Below, piece by piece: positions 48,095-58,981 of a stretch of DNA of 64,000 nucleotides; positions within the stretch are counted from its first letter, which is position 1; each line of letters begins with the position of its first letter. This stretch comes from Xanthomonas theicola (GTDB lineage Bacteria > Pseudomonadota > Gammaproteobacteria > Xanthomonadales > Xanthomonadaceae). The notes under the pieces were generated by a model, which was not told the DNA's origin, ran no database searches, and saw nothing but the letters and a program-made list of their open reading frames with translations. The translations under genes were made by a program, and so were the position numbers. Where the stretch lies: the NCBI RefSeq assembly GCF_014236795.1, contig NZ_CP049017.1, forward strand, positions 3,512,001 through 3,576,000, given 5' to 3'.

Positions 48095-48874
48095 ATGCCC
48101 GATTTCCTTCGTCGCCTGATCGCGCTGCCCACCGTGGCCGTCGAACGTGACCTCGTCCGCCTGCGGTTGGACGAGCGCGAGATCGAGGTGCTGCGCGTGC
48201 GCGACCCGCGCGCGCGGCGGATCAAGCTCAGTGTCGACGAACGCGGCGCGCGCCTGACCATGCCGCTGCGCGCCAGCCTGGCGTCCGGCCAGCGCTTCCT
48301 GCTCGAACACCGGCACTGGCTCGACGCGCAACTGGCGCGCTACCGGGACGAGGACAACGAACCCGGCCTGCAGCGCGGCACGCCGGGCTGGCTGCCGTTG
48401 CGCGGCGAACGCTTGCCGCTACGCTGGAGCGAGGGCCGCTACGCGCGCCTGCGGATCGATGCCGACGGCGCGCAGCTGCAATTGCCGGCACGCGTCGGCG
48501 CCGCGGCGGTCGCGCGCGCGCTGCGCGAGTTCTACGAGGCGCAAGCGCGCGCCGACATCGGCCGCTGGCTGCCCAGGTACCTACCGTCGCTGCCGCGCGC
48601 GCCGGCGCGGGTCCGGCTGAAGGTGATGTCCTCGCAATGGGGCTCGCTGGCGCCGGACGGATCGATGGCACTGGACCTGGCGCTGGTGCTGGGGCGGCCG
48701 TCGGCGTTCGAGTACGTGCTGGTCCACGAGCTGTGCCATCTGCTCCAGGCCAACCACTCGCCGGCGTTCTGGCGCGAAGTGGAAGCGCGGTTCCCGGCCT
48801 GGCGTGCCGAGCGCGACTATTTCCACGCGCAGGGGCGGCGCCTGAAGGCGCAATTGCGGCGGCTGCTGAGTTGA
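48095..48874 (+). CDS. YgjP-like metallopeptidase domain protein (DUF45, M48-type)
   Basis: A 259-residue protein of the YgjP/UTP-pyrophosphatase-like metallopeptidase family. The zinc motif is VLVHELCHLLQANHSPAFW (HExxH with a downstream His) near residues 211-229, preceded by the family marker SQWGSLAPDGSMALD. The start DPRARRIKLSVDERG strand is also typical. There is no signal peptide, so it acts in the cytoplasm. The substrate is unknown. Confidence 0.88.
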   Translation: MPDFLRRLIALPTVAVERDLVRLRLDEREIEVLRVRDPRARRIKLSVDERGARLTMPLRASLASGQRFLLEHRHWLDAQLARYRDEDNEPGLQRGTPGWLPLRGERLPLRWSEGRYARLRIDADGAQLQLPARVGAAAVARALREFYEAQARADIGRWLPRYLPSLPRAPARVRLKVMSSQWGSLAPDGSMALDLALVLGRPSAFEYVLVHELCHLLQANHSPAFWREVEARFPAWRAERDYFHAQGRRLKAQLRRLLS

Positions 48875-49251
48875 GGCGCGGCGGATCGGACGGCGTGGCG
48901 GATTTCGCCTTAGCGCTGCGCTAGAAGAATTCCATGCGCAGCGCCGGCGGGCGCCCTCTCCCTGCCCGCCTGCAACCCGGCGCGTCTCCGGCGCCAGCGA
49001 GCCACGCGTCCCGAATGGCGCTACGCCGGCATGTCAGGACGCCGGGATCGGGCCGCGAACGCAGGACGTCGTGCGTCTATGCTTGTTGTCGGCGGGCGTG
49101 GCGGCAACTGTAGCGAAATCTTGTCTACCCCAGGCTTCACGGACCTGGTCTGCACGGTGCATTCAGCCGCCAGCCATCGGCGCTGCCGCGCCAGCCCTGG
49201 ACGCCCGGCTGGCGCATTTTCGATTCAGGTATTTGCAGCCAGCGCAGTGTC
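48875..49251. other. Intergenic region
   Basis: No gene is supported in this 380-bp stretch between the protease gene and the palindromic repeat at 49252. Confidence 0.5.
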
Positions 49252-49317
49252 GTGGGAGCGACTTCAGTCGCCAATGGCTCTACCTGTAAAGATCGTCGCG
49301 ACTGAAATCGCTCCCAC
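49252..49317. repeat. Complete palindromic extragenic element (GTGGGAGCGACTTCAGTCGC)
   Basis: GTGGGAGCGACTTCAGTCGC at 49252-49271 is inverted as GCGACTGAAATCGCTCCCAC at 49298-49317 with one mismatch, around a 26-bp centre. A half copy lies at 25362. It sits at the 3' end of the convergent MCP gene and may act as a terminator or a RAYT-type REP element. Confidence 0.75.
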
Positions 49318-49344
49318 AAGTGGCATCGTTTGGATCGACGTGCT

Positions 49345-51552
49345 CTAGCCGCCGATGGCGAGGTCGAGCTTGGTCGCTGGCGCCGCGGCCGCCGTGGACG
49401 GGCGTTCCGGCGCCGCGGCGCGCGCCTGCAGCCGGAATACCGCCACCGCCGCGGCCAGCGTGCCGGCCTGCTGCTCCAGCGCATGCGAGGCCGCCGCGGC
49501 CTGTTCCACCAGCGCCAGATTCTGCTGCGTGGTCCGGTCCATCTGCGCCATCGCCTGGCCGACTTGTTCAATGCCGGCCGACTGCGCCTGCGAGGCCACG
49601 ACGATCGCGGCCACGACGCCGTTCACCTCGCCCACCGACGCCAGCACCCGCCCCATGGTCCGGCCGGCGCCATGGACCTGCGCCGAGGCCACGGCGACCT
49701 GGGACAACGACGCCTCGATCAGTGTTTTGATCTCCTTCGCCGCCCCGGCCGAGCGCTGCGCCAGCGCACGTACCTCGCTGGCGACGACGGCGAAGCCGCG
49801 GCCCTGCTCGCCGGCGCGCGCCGCCTCCACGGCCGCGTTCAAGGCCAGGATGTTGGTCTGGAACGCGAGACTGTCGATCACCGCGATGATCTCGCCGATC
49901 TTGCGCGACGAGTCCTGCACGCCCTGCATCGCCGCCACCGCTTCGTCGATGGCCGCGCCGCCCTGGCGCGCGACCGACGCGGCGGCATTGGCCAGTTGCT
50001 TGGCCTGGTGCGCATGCACCGCATTCTGTTTGACGGTGTCGGTCAGTTGCCCCGCCGAGGCCGCGGTGTGCTCCAGCGCCCTGGCCTGTTCGGCGCTGCG
50101 TCGCGACAGGTCCTGGCGCCCGTCGGCGATGGCGCCGGCTTCGGCGTCGATCGCCGTGGCCGCCTGCTGGATGCCGGCCACGATCCTCGCCAGTCGATCG
50201 GCGCTGGCGTTGGCGTCGTCGCGCATGCGCGCGAACACGCCATGGAATCGGCCGTGCATGCGCACGCTCAGGTCGCCGCAGGCGACGGCGCGCAGCAGCG
50301 TCGACAGCGCACCGAGGTTGCCGTCCACGGTCGCCATCAGTTGATTCAGGCTTTCGAGCATGGTGCGGAAGTCGTGCTGGTGGCGGCTGACGTCGCCGCG
50401 CGCGCTGACGTCGCCGGCCGCCGCGGCCGCCGCCAGGTGCCAGATGTCGCGGTTGAGCGTGCCGAGGTTGGCCTTGATCGCGTCCATGGTCTCGGAGATC
50501 GCCACCTGCTCGCCGGGCAGGCGCGGCATGTCCTCGCCGAGGTCGCCGATCGCGTAGCGCTGCATCAACGCGACCGTGGACTGCACCGTGCCCACGTGCA
50601 GATCGACCAGCGCATTGGCATCGTGCAGCAGTTGCCCGTATTGGCCCGGGAACGCCGCCGCGTCGCTGCGGTGCGCGACCGCTCCGGCGGCGTGGCGCTG
50701 CGCCATCTGCCGCTGCTCGGCGAGCACCGCGCGCAGTTGCGCTTGCATGGTGTGCATGCTGCGCAGCAGATCGGCGGCCTCGTCGTTGCCGTGCACCGGC
50801 AGCGGTTGGTCGAGACGGCCGGCGGCGATCGCCGCGGCGATCGGCGTCCCTTCGCGCAGCGGCCGCACCAGGCTCTGGGTGATGCACCAGCCCAGCCAGG
50901 TGCTGACCGCTAGCAGCAGGCCGCCGCCGATCAGCAGCATCCAGCGCGCGCGGGCCATCGTTGTCACCGCGTCGGCATACGCCTGGTCGCTGAGCGCGCG
51001 CAGGTGGGTGGCGTTGCGCTGGATCGCCTGCTGCCAGTTCGCCAACAGCGGCTGCAGCGTGTACAGGTGCAGGGTCTGCGCATCCACGTTCTTGTTGTCG
51101 GCGGCCAGCGCCAGCACCTGGGTCTGGAACGGCGGCACCTGGGCGTAGGCCTGGTCGATCGCGGCGCGGCGCTGCGCGCCGGTGCGGTCGGCTGGGTCCA
51201 GGCGCATCGCGAACAGCTTGCGGCACACCTGCGCGTAGTCGCGCCCGGCCTGGCCGATCGCGCGCACGATCGCCAGCTTCTCGTCGGGATTGGTCAGGAT
51301 GACGTCGTTGAGCAGGCCGATTTCCAGGCGCGCCTGCGCGGCCACCATCGCATTGGACAGGCGGATCTTCTCCCTTTTGTCCAGACTGATGTCGTCGAGC
51401 TGGCGGCGCGCCAGGGCCATGGATGCCAGGCTGGCGACGATCAGCGCGCCGCAGATCAGCAGCAACGCCGAAAAGGCGAAGGTCAGTCGGGGACCGACGG
51501 GATAACGACGAAGGAGACGGATCATCTGGGCCAGGGAGATGGGGGGCGCCAT
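49345..51552 (-). CDS. Methyl-accepting chemotaxis protein
   Basis: A 735-residue transmembrane chemoreceptor. The first membrane helix is at about 25-45 ([19 protein letters not shown]). A periplasmic four-helix-bundle (4HB_MCP-like) sensor domain follows up to a second helix at about 203-225 ([18 protein letters not shown]). Then come a HAMP domain and a long cytoplasmic coiled coil with the signalling tip [20 protein letters not shown] and [20 protein letters not shown]. It lacks a C-terminal CheB/CheR-binding pentapeptide. The ligand cannot be predicted. ATG 51552 is used; ATG 51525 is possible. Confidence 0.93.
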   Translation of the reverse strand: MAPPISLAQMIRLLRRYPVGPRLTFAFSALLLICGALIVASLASMALARRQLDDISLDKREKIRLSNAMVAAQARLEIGLLNDVILTNPDEKLAIVRAIGQAGRDYAQVCRKLFAMRLDPADRTGAQRRAAIDQAYAQVPPFQTQVLALAADNKNVDAQTLHLYTLQPLLANWQQAIQRNATHLRALSDQAYADAVTTMARARWMLLIGGGLLLAVSTWLGWCITQSLVRPLREGTPIAAAIAAGRLDQPLPVHGNDEAADLLRSMHTMQAQLRAVLAEQRQMAQRHAAGAVAHRSDAAAFPGQYGQLLHDANALVDLHVGTVQSTVALMQRYAIGDLGEDMPRLPGEQVAISETMDAIKANLGTLNRDIWHLAAAAAAGDVSARGDVSRHQHDFRTMLESLNQLMATVDGNLGALSTLLRAVACGDLSVRMHGRFHGVFARMRDDANASADRLARIVAGIQQAATAIDAEAGAIADGRQDLSRRSAEQARALEHTAASAGQLTDTVKQNAVHAHQAKQLANAAASVARQGGAAIDEAVAAMQGVQDSSRKIGEIIAVIDSLAFQTNILALNAAVEAARAGEQGRGFAVVASEVRALAQRSAGAAKEIKTLIEASLSQVAVASAQVHGAGRTMGRVLASVGEVNGVVAAIVVASQAQSAGIEQVGQAMAQMDRTTQQNLALVEQAAAASHALEQQAGTLAAAVAVFRLQARAAAPERPSTAAAAPATKLDLAIGG

Positions 51553-51804
51553 TGCCCACGTCTACCGTGGCTCTCAAGTTTTACTGAAGCGCGACCGGCC
51601 CACGACAGGATTCGGCACCGTGACGCCCGGACGCCCGCCATCGCGGCGTGCTGCGCGTCCAGGCGGGGTATCGGCGGCGGCGCTGGGAACTTGAGCAAGC
51701 GATCGTGGCCTTCGCGCACGCGCTGGCGTTCACTGCAGGGATTGGCCGTGCCGCGGCGTTGGCCAGGCGCGGCGCAGGCGGCCCAGGCGCGTGTCGCGCA
51801 GCAC

Positions 51805-52647
51805 TCAGAAGAATCCACGCAGCAACGTCGCCACCGCCGTCGGCTGCTCCATGTGCAGGTGGTGGCCGCCCGGCAGCACGTGCAGGCGGCCGTGGCGCAG
51901 CAGCGCCGCGCGCTGGCTTCGCAACGGCTCGGGGAAATACGGCTGCGCCGGATCGGCGTAGATGATCCGCGCCGGGCAATCGATGCCGGCCAGCAGCGCC
52001 TGCACCTGCGCTTCGCCCAGCCGCACCGCGGTGGGCAGGGTCAGGCGCCGGTCGCTGCGCCACGCGTAGCCGCCCTCCACCGGCCTGACCCCGCGCTCCA
52101 CCAGCAGCCGCGCCGACCGCTCGCTGAGCAGGCTGGCCTGCATCCGCGCGCGCACCGGCGCGGCCAGGTCGGGGAACACGCGCAACGGCGTGGGGTTCGG
52201 GCGCCGGGTCGCAGCGACGCTGTCGCGCAGCCGGTCCAGGGTGCCCTCGATGGTCTCGGCCAGGCCGCCGAGCATCTCGATGGCGACCAGCTTCTCGACC
52301 TGCTGCGGCGCCGCGGCGGCCAGGGTGCTGGCGATCGCCGCGCCCATCGAGTGCCCCATCACCGCGAAGCGCTCCCAGCCCAGCGCATCGGCCGCGTCCA
52401 GCAGCGGATGCAGCGCACTGGTCAGCAGGTAGTCGGCGCCGGCCGGCAACGGGTCGCTGTGGCCATGCCCGGGCAGGTCGAGCATGACCAGGTCCAGCTG
52501 CGGCAGCTGCACGCTCAGCGGCACGAAGCTGGCGGCGTTGTCCAGCCAGCCGTGCAGCGCCAGCACCTTGGGGCCATGCGGATCGCCGCTGCGCAACCCG
52601 GCCAGCGTGCCGGCCCGCGACGGGCAGGCGAATGCGCGCAGTGTCAT
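51805..52647 (-). CDS. Alpha/beta hydrolase
   Basis: A 280-residue alpha/beta-hydrolase-fold protein. The oxyanion region [13 protein letters not shown], the nucleophile elbow MGHSMGAA (Ser) and the C-terminal catalytic His in [10 protein letters not shown] are in place; [11 protein letters not shown] precedes the lid. The ATG at 52647 overlaps the hemH stop (ATGA), so it is translated with hemH. The substrate is unknown. The same hemH-hydrolase pairing is common in xanthomonads. Confidence 0.88.
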   Translation of the reverse strand: MTLRAFACPSRAGTLAGLRSGDPHGPKVLALHGWLDNAASFVPLSVQLPQLDLVMLDLPGHGHSDPLPAGADYLLTSALHPLLDAADALGWERFAVMGHSMGAAIASTLAAAAPQQVEKLVAIEMLGGLAETIEGTLDRLRDSVAATRRPNPTPLRVFPDLAAPVRARMQASLLSERSARLLVERGVRPVEGGYAWRSDRRLTLPTAVRLGEAQVQALLAGIDCPARIIYADPAQPYFPEPLRSQRAALLRHGRLHVLPGGHHLHMEQPTAVATLLRGFF

Positions 52648-53603
52648 GCGGCGCGTGCGGCCAGCTGCGCCAGCGCGCGCGCGTGCGCCGGGGCGGCGTT
52701 GAGGCAGGGGATGTAGCGCACCTGCATGCCGCGCGCGGCACAGGTCTCGACGAAACCCATCGCCACCTCTTCCAACGTTTCCAGGCAGTCGGTGGCGAAG
52801 CCGGGGCAGATCACGTCCACCCGCCGCGTGCCCTGCGCCGCCAGTTCCCACAGGCGCGGTTCGGCGTAAGGCTGCAGCCAGCGCTCGGCGCCGAAGCGCG
52901 ACTGGTAGCCGAGCTGCCACGCGCCGGCATCCAGGCCCAGCGCGGCGGCGATCGCCCGCGCGCTGGCTTCGCAGCGCTGCGGATACGGATCGCCGTTGTC
53001 GGCCACGCGCTGCGGCAGGCCATGGAAGGAGAAGAACAGCGTTTCGCCGCGGCCGTGCTGCGCCCAGTGCGCGCGCACGCTGTCGGCGACCGCCGCGACC
53101 CAGGCCGGGTCGGTCGGATAGTTCTCGATCAGGGTCACCGGCAGCTGCGGATTGCGCGCCTGCCACGCCTGCACCACGTCCTTGATGGAGGCGGTGGTGG
53201 TGGTCGAATACTGCGGGTACAGCGGCAACGCCACGATGCGGCGCGCGCCGCCGTCGCGCAGCGCGTCCAGCGCCGGCGCCAGCGCCGGAGTGCCGTAGCG
53301 CATCGCCCAGGCCACGCGGTGATCGGGCAGTTCGCGCTGCATGCCCTCGGCCAGGCGCCGGGTGTAGACCGCCAGCGGCGAGCCCTCCGGCAGCCACACC
53401 AGTGCGTATTTCTGCGCCGAGCGCGGCGAGCGCCGCGGCAGGATCACCCAGTTCAGCAGCGGCCACCAGAACAACCGGGGAATCGCCACGACGCGTTTGT
53501 CGCCGAGGAATTCGGCCAGATAGCGGGCGACCGCAGGCGCGGTCGGCGCCTCGGGCGTGCCTAGGTTCACCACCAGCACGGCGGTATCGGGTACGTCGGA
53601 CAT
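52644..53603 (-). CDS. hemH: Ferrochelatase
   Basis: A 319-residue enzyme that inserts Fe2+ into protoporphyrin IX in the last step of haem synthesis. The start [12 protein letters not shown], the [14 protein letters not shown] segment, the catalytic SFHGLPQR (His) and [16 protein letters not shown] (Glu) are canonical. The ATG at 53603 gives [10 protein letters not shown]; upstream in-frame sequence is non-conserved. It is the first gene of an overlap with the alpha/beta hydrolase. Confidence 0.96.
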   Translation of the reverse strand: MSDVPDTAVLVVNLGTPEAPTAPAVARYLAEFLGDKRVVAIPRLFWWPLLNWVILPRRSPRSAQKYALVWLPEGSPLAVYTRRLAEGMQRELPDHRVAWAMRYGTPALAPALDALRDGGARRIVALPLYPQYSTTTTASIKDVVQAWQARNPQLPVTLIENYPTDPAWVAAVADSVRAHWAQHGRGETLFFSFHGLPQRVADNGDPYPQRCEASARAIAAALGLDAGAWQLGYQSRFGAERWLQPYAEPRLWELAAQGTRRVDVICPGFATDCLETLEEVAMGFVETCAARGMQVRYIPCLNAAPAHARALAQLAARAA

Positions 53604-53766
53604 GCGCGCATTGTGGCAGAGGCGGCCGCCGCGCGCGTTGCCATCGTCTCTATCGCAGCGATCGGCGCGCGCGTGGCGGCCGCCGCCACTCATTGCCGAT
53701 TCATTGCGCCATGACTAACTTCGAGCACTTGCAGTATCTTGCTGCGGACCTGCTCTGGAGCCCGCC

Positions 53767-54645
53767 ATGCCCCGCCTGCCGCGCCTCGCCCTGTTGTTGA
53801 GCGCCACGCTGTTCGTCGGCCATGCCGTGGCCGGCCCGGAAGAGGACGAACGCGCGCGCAACGCGCTGCGCGTATTGACCGACATCCAGGAGATCCCGGA
53901 GCAGTCCATCCCCGACAAGCTGCTCGACGAGGGCCGCGCGATCGTGGTGATCCCCGACACACTCAAGGCCGGCTTGGTCATCGGCGGCCGCCGCGGCCAT
54001 GGCCTGATGTCGATCAAGCGGCCCGACGACACCTGGTCCAGCCCGGTGTTCGTCAAGCTCACCGGCGGCAGCATCGGCTTCCAGGTCGGCGTGCAGTCCT
54101 CCGACGTGGTGCTGGTGTTCCGCAACGACCGCAGCCTGGACAACATCGTCAACGGCAAGTTCACCCTGGGCGCCGATGCCGGCGTGGCCGCCGGACCGGT
54201 CGGGCGCAACGCCTCCGCCGCCACCGACGGGCAGCTCAAGGCCGAGATCTGGTCGTGGTCGCGCGCGCGCGGCCTGTTCGCCGGCGTGGCGCTGGACGGC
54301 GCGGCGCTGCAGATCGACGACGCGGCCAACCTCAAGGTGTACGGCGCCAACACCACCCCGCGGATGATCTTCGAGGGCCGCACCAGCAGCCCGCCGTCCA
54401 ACGATGTGGTCGCGTTCCGCGACAAGCTCGAAGAAGCCACCTACGCTGCGCGGCAGAACCGCGGCAGCGCCCGCACCGCGCCGCCGCCGCCGTCGGCCCA
54501 GGCGACGCCGCCGAGCGTGGCCGCGCCGCCCGCCGACGCCGTCCGCACCGCGCCGTTGCAGGCACCGGCGCAGGCGCCGCAGCAGGGGTTCCAGCCGGTA
54601 TCCGAAGGCGAGATCCGCACCGAGTCACTCGACGGCAATCGCTAG
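53767..54645 (+). CDS. SYLF-domain (YSC84/lipid-binding) secreted protein
   Basis: A 292-residue protein with a signal peptide of 22 residues (ending GHAVAG). A SYLF domain covers about 30-215: [53 protein letters not shown] and [16 protein letters not shown] domains bind phosphoinositides in eukaryotes; bacterial versions are envelope proteins with no settled role. A long Pro/Ala-rich low-complexity tail (about 225-285) is disordered. It is divergent from hemH. Confidence 0.88.
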   Translation: MPRLPRLALLLSATLFVGHAVAGPEEDERARNALRVLTDIQEIPEQSIPDKLLDEGRAIVVIPDTLKAGLVIGGRRGHGLMSIKRPDDTWSSPVFVKLTGGSIGFQVGVQSSDVVLVFRNDRSLDNIVNGKFTLGADAGVAAGPVGRNASAATDGQLKAEIWSWSRARGLFAGVALDGAALQIDDAANLKVYGANTTPRMIFEGRTSSPPSNDVVAFRDKLEEATYAARQNRGSARTAPPPPSAQATPPSVAAPPADAVRTAPLQAPAQAPQQGFQPVSEGEIRTESLDGNR

Positions 54646-54910
54646 CGGCGTCGGGCGGGCCCGGGTTGCGCCTGAATGCGCAGCCCCGGCAGGCGCGGCG
54701 CCTGCCGGGCGGCTTCCGGGCCCGCCCCGAACCATCCCCGCCGGACCCGGACCCGGATCCGCGTCCTCGCGGCGACCGGCGCCGAGGAGCGGCGACGGCG
54801 GCGCGACCGGTGCGGAGACCAATGGCGCGCATGCGGGCGCGCGACAGCGAACGCACTGCGGCGTGGTGCGTTATGCTCCTCGTTCCTTACGACTTCTCTG
54901 CGAGCGGATC

Positions 54911-55138
54911 ATGGGCGGTTTTAGCATCTGGCACTGGCTTGTCGTGCTGGTGATCGTGCTGCTGGTGTTCGGCACCAAGCGGCTGACCAGCGGCGCCAAG
55001 GATCTGGGCAGTGCGGTCAAGGAATTCAAGAAAGGCATGCGCGACGAGGACAAGCCCGCCGGCCAGCTCGGCGACGAATCACGCAACAGCGAACAGTCCC
55101 GCGAGAGCCAGGCCGAACGCGACCGCGACGCCCGCTGA
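54911..55138 (+). CDS. tatA: Sec-independent protein translocase subunit TatA
   Basis: A 75-residue membrane protein: one N-terminal helix ([20 protein letters not shown]) with the FGTKRL hinge, then an amphipathic helix ([14 protein letters not shown]) and a charged tail. TatA oligomers form the pore for folded proteins with twin-arginine signals. It is the first gene of tatABC, 16 bp before tatB. Confidence 0.94.
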   Translation: MGGFSIWHWLVVLVIVLLVFGTKRLTSGAKDLGSAVKEFKKGMRDEDKPAGQLGDESRNSEQSRESQAERDRDAR

Positions 55139-55154
55139 ATAGGAAGCCGCCGGC

Positions 55155-55679
55155 GTGTTCGATATCGGATTCAGCGAACTGCTGCTGATCGCCGTGGTGG
55201 CGCTGGTGGTGCTCGGCCCGGAACGCCTGCCCAAGGCCGCGCGCTTCGCCGGACTGTGGGTGCGCCGCGCGCGCGCGCAGTGGGACTCGGTAAAGCAGGA
55301 ACTGGAGCGCGAACTGGAGGCGGAGGAACTCAAGCGCAGCCTGCAGGACGTGCAGGTCTCGCTGCGCCAGGCCGAATCGCAACTGTGCGACAGCGGCCAG
55401 CAGTTGCAGCGCGGGACCGAGGCGCTGCGCCGCGAGATCGATCCGACCGGACCGGAACCGCACGCCGACGCCGCACCGGCGGTCATCGAGTCGCAGCCGG
55501 CGATGCCGGTGCCGGAACCGTTGCCGCCGTCCACCGCGCCCGCCGCGACGCCGACCCCGACGCCACACCTGCACGCACCCACCGATGCGCCGCGGGTTTC
55601 CGTGCACGATCCGGTGGCCCACGCCACGCCGGCACCTGGCGCCGCACCGCCCGGCGGCGATCCTGAGGCGTCGCGATGA
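55155..55679 (+). CDS. tatB: Sec-independent protein translocase subunit TatB
   Basis: A 174-residue protein. The N-terminal membrane helix FDIGFSELLLIAVVALVVLG is followed by PERLPKAARFAGLW, an extended amphipathic coiled coil to about residue 100 and a Pro/Thr-rich tail. It is annotated to start at GTG 55155 (TTC follows). TatB with TatC recognises the signal peptide. The stop overlaps the tatC start (ATGA). Confidence 0.94.
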   Translation: MFDIGFSELLLIAVVALVVLGPERLPKAARFAGLWVRRARAQWDSVKQELERELEAEELKRSLQDVQVSLRQAESQLCDSGQQLQRGTEALRREIDPTGPEPHADAAPAVIESQPAMPVPEPLPPSTAPAATPTPTPHLHAPTDAPRVSVHDPVAHATPAPGAAPPGGDPEASR

Positions 55680-56416
55680 ATCCGGAAGCCGAAAGCAGCT
55701 TGATTGAGCATTTGGTCGAATTGCGCGCGCGCCTGGTCCGCGCGCTGATCGGCCTGGGCGTGGTGGTGCTGGCGCTGCTGCCCTTCTCCAAGCCGATCTA
55801 CACCTGGCTGGCTGCGCCAATGCTGGCGCAGCTGCCGATCGGGCAGAGCGTGATCGCCACCCACCCGGCCGGCGCGGTGTTCGCCCCGCTCAAGCTGACC
55901 TTCTTCGTGGGCGTGTTCATCGCCGTGCCCTGGCTGCTGTACCAGGCCTGGGCGTTCGTCGCGCCAGGCCTGTACCAGCGCGAGAAGCGCCTGGCGCTGC
56001 CGCTGCTCGGGTCGGCGGTACTGCTGTTCTACGTCGGCTGCGCGTTCGCCTATTTCCTGGTGCTGCCGGCGGTGTTCCATTTCCTGACCACATTCAAGCC
56101 GGACATCATCCAGCTCACGCCCGACGCGGGCTCCTACCTGGACTTCGTGCTGGCGATCTTCTTCGCCTTCGGCGCCAGCTTCGAGCTGCCGGTGGCGCTG
56201 GTGATCCTGGCCCTGCTCGGCTGGGTGACCCCGCAACAGCTGCGCGAAGGCCGCGGCTACGCGGTGGTCGGCATCTTCGTGCTGGCCGCAGTGCTGACCC
56301 CGCCGGACGTGGTCTCGCAGCTGATGCTGGCGATCCCGATGTGCCTGCTGTACGAGATCGGCATCCTCGCCGCCAGCGCGGTGACCAGGAAGGCAGAAGT
56401 GGAGATACGGGATTAG
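55676..56416 (+). CDS. tatC: Sec-independent protein translocase subunit TatC
   Basis: A 246-residue six-helix membrane protein, the signal-peptide receptor of the Tat system. The N-terminal LIEHLVELRARL, the FFVGVFIAVPWLLYQAWAFV segment with APGLYQREKR and the FGASFELPVALVIL helix are diagnostic. It is the last gene of the operon; 50 bp later an ISL3 relic begins. Confidence 0.95.
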   Translation: MNPEAESSLIEHLVELRARLVRALIGLGVVVLALLPFSKPIYTWLAAPMLAQLPIGQSVIATHPAGAVFAPLKLTFFVGVFIAVPWLLYQAWAFVAPGLYQREKRLALPLLGSAVLLFYVGCAFAYFLVLPAVFHFLTTFKPDIIQLTPDAGSYLDFVLAIFFAFGASFELPVALVILALLGWVTPQQLREGRGYAVVGIFVLAAVLTPPDVVSQLMLAIPMCLLYEIGILAASAVTRKAEVEIRD

Positions 56417-56465
56417 CGTTCGTCTGAAACCTTGACTCTTCAGATCCATCTCTTTCCGTCGGCGG

Positions 56466-57320
56466 ATGGGTCTTTAATTTGGTTCTTCACTCAAGTCCGG
56501 GGAAGGCCGCCCTGATCTTGGGGAAGAAGGAGTGATCATCGCGGTGGCCATAGGCGATGCGCTTGATGACCTTGATCTTGTTGTGGACGCCCTCGACCAG
56601 ATGGGTGCCCAGAGGCCAGCGACAGTGCGCCAGGATGCCCAGCAGGTACGGCTCCAGCCGGCCGACGAAGACCTTCAGTGGCTCCAGGCCGCTGCGCAGG
56701 ACACGAGGTTTCCAGCTCTTCCAGATCTTGCGCGCCCACGCCTGGCTGCGGCAGCGCCATCGCTGCTTGAGGTCGTCCTTGAGCAGGTAGACCGCCAGCA
56801 AGGCGCGGTTGGCTGCCAGCAGTGCGTCCAGGCCAGCCCGACCCAACGCGCCGCCTGCACGGTCGAGGTCGCCGTGCACAGCCGCGCCACGTTGTCGGCC
56901 AGCCGGCGCGTCGGGCCGGCGTGCCGATCCAGCCAATCCAGGCGCTCCGAACGCGGCCCGCCGCCCATGCAGGCCAGGCGCCACCGCGGTACCCGTCATT
57001 CCACCGCATGCTCGAACACCGGCAGGTCGCGGAGACCACGCACGCTGCAATCGTGGATCGCGCTGACCACCTCGTGGCAGCCCGAGCAACGACGCGCGGC
57101 ATCGGCCTGTGGCACCAGATCCAGGATCCACCCACGGCCGTTACCCGGCTGCTCCTACCGCCAACCCGACACCCCATTCCCCTCCCCGCCACCCAACGGC
57201 GCAATACCCTCCCCGGCGGCCACGGCCGATCGCCATTTTGTTGCCTCGACAACGACACTAATGCTGACGGTCGGCCGTGCGCCTTTCCACTCGGTTGGGT
57301 GAAGAACCCAAAAGAAGGGC
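56466..57320 (-). mobile_element. ISL3-family insertion sequence, decayed
   Basis: The minus strand carries pieces of an ISL3 transposase. One frame has LDALLAANRALLAVYLLKDD and the C-terminal ILAHCRWPLGTHLVEGVHNK then IKVIKRIAYGHRD. Other frames have HDCSVRGLRDLPVFEHAVE and RLDWLDRHAGPTRRLADNVA. Frameshifts and an internal deletion break it, and the N-terminal zinc finger is lost. Imperfect terminal inverted repeats are GGTTCTTCACTCAA (56481-56494) and TTGGGTGAAGAACC (57295-57308). Confidence 0.75.
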
Positions 57321-57339
57321 AGCGCCAAAGTCTGCCGAT

Positions 57340-57745
57340 GGGCGGTCATCGACGATCGTCGATCGCGCACAAGGAAGCGCAGATTCGACAGTGGATTGCT
57401 GCGACGCCGGACCTGGCACTGGTGGAGTTGAGCGAGCGTCCGGCCGGGGAAGGGATGGAGCTCAAGGTGCCGGCGCTGTGGCATCAACTCGACAAGTGGA
57501 GTTTGCTGCACGCCGGCGAGCGATCTCGCGCCGACGTGCAACAGGCGCGGATTGAGTGGGCGCACGATCAGTCCCGGTGGGATTCAACGCACCTGGTGCT
57601 TCTGGACGACACAGCGACGACGACCCGCATGACGCGACGGCGAGGGCGTTCGCCACGCGGCCAGCGCTGTATCGCCTCGGCCCCTTACGGTCACTGGAAG
57701 ACCACCGCCTTCATTGCCGGCTTACGCCATGACGCGATCGCCGCC
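57340..57745 (+). mobile_element. IS630-family transposase fragment
   Basis: The plus strand encodes AHKEAQIRQWIAATPDLALV, DSTHLVLLDDTATTTRMTRR, then RGRSPRGQRCIASAPYGHWK and TTAFIAGLRHDAIAAPC. This is the N-terminal helix-turn-helix and first catalytic Asp region of IS630 transposases (FIDET-W-TNM, G-x-P-x-G, HWKTTTF-AGLR). The element is cut at about 57745, where sequence of the radical SAM gene begins on the other strand. Confidence 0.75.
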
Positions 57746-58880
57746 CCATGCGCAACCGCGCCAGATCATCGACTCGCCACCACGCATGCCGCCGCGACGA
57801 CAACAACCGCTCCATATTGCGCGCGTCCAACCCCGGCATCCGCAACAACATCGCGCGCGCCGCCGTATTCAAATCGACCTGAAACCGCTCCGGATGGCGC
57901 AACGCCCAGCCCAGCTTCGGATCCACGTCCAGATCGAGCATGCCGCTGGCCGCCTGCGGCGCGATATCCTCCACCGCGAAATCGTAGAACCGCAACAACC
58001 GATCGGCCTGGTACAGGCGATACTCGCGCTGCAGCGGCGGCGCCTGCAGCGGCAACTTCGACGACGCATCGGGGATCGGACTGAACGCGGAATAGTAGAC
58101 CCGACGCAACCGGTCATTGCCGTAGAGATTGTGGCTGGTGTGCAGGATCGCGCGGTCGTCGGCCGCGTCGGCGCCGACGACCATTCGCGTGCTCTGCCCG
58201 GCCGGCGCGAAGCGCGGCGGCTTGGTCCGGAGCTTGTGCTCGGCCTTGCTGCACCTCCTTGTTTTCCTCGATGCGCCAACGCAGCTCGCCCATCGCCGCA
58301 CGGATGCCGCCGCCGTTCTTCTCCGGCGCCAACTGCGCCAGGCCATGCTCGGTCGGCAACTCGACGTTGATGCTGAACCGGTCGGCGTAGCGGCCGGCCG
58401 CGGCCAGCAGATCCGGCGCCACGTCGGGAATGGTCTTGAGGTGAATGTAGCCGGCGAAGCGGTGTTCCTGGCGCAGTTGCCGCCCCCCCCCCCCCCCCCC
58501 CCCCCCGCTGCTCCATCGTGTAGTCGCTACTGCGGATGATGCCGCTGGACAGGAACAGGCTCTCGATGTAGTTGCGTCTGTGGAAATCCAGGGTCAGCTT
58601 CACCACCTCGGCAGGCGCGAAGCGCGCGCGGCGCACGTTGCTGGAGACGCGGTTGATGCAGTACGCACAATAAAAGAACACGCAGAAGTTTGGTCAGCAG
58701 GATCTGCAGCAGCGACACGCAGCGGCCATCGGGCGTGTACGAGTGGCAGATGCCCATGCCCTCGGTGCTGCCGATGCCGCCGCTGCGCAGCGAATGCCGC
58801 TTGTCCGCGCTGCTGGAGGCGCAGGACGCGTCGTATTTGGCCGCGTCGGCGAGCACGGCGAGCTTTTCCAGGGTATTCAC
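57735..58880 (-). pseudogene. Putative DNA modification/repair radical SAM protein, frameshifted
   Basis: From a GTG at 58880 (VNTLEKLAVLADAAKYDASC) the frame passes GICHSYTPDGRCVSLLQILL. It shifts near 58680 to FFYCAYCINRVSSNVRRARF and FLSSGIIRSSDYTMEQ, where a run of 24 C interrupts it. It continues in other frames with PDLLAAAGRYADRFSINVEL and QSTRMVVGADAADDRAILHT through DLDVDPKLGWALRHPERF, with a final R-rich part cut by IS630 DNA. The family binds a 4Fe-4S cluster via CxxxCxxC. At least three shifts and a lost C-terminus make it non-functional. Confidence 0.78.
58483..58506. repeat. Homopolymer run of 24 C
   Basis: Twenty-four consecutive C bases inside the broken radical SAM gene. It is either an assembly artefact or a slipping tract. 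Confidence 0.95.
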
Positions 58881-58981
58881 CCGCCGACGATGCCCGCTTG
58901 CCGGCTCAGCCGGTGAGACGGCAGGCGCGAGCGCTTGTACCGCGATGAATCGCTCCGGCCGGTGCCGCGCGCCACTCCGGC

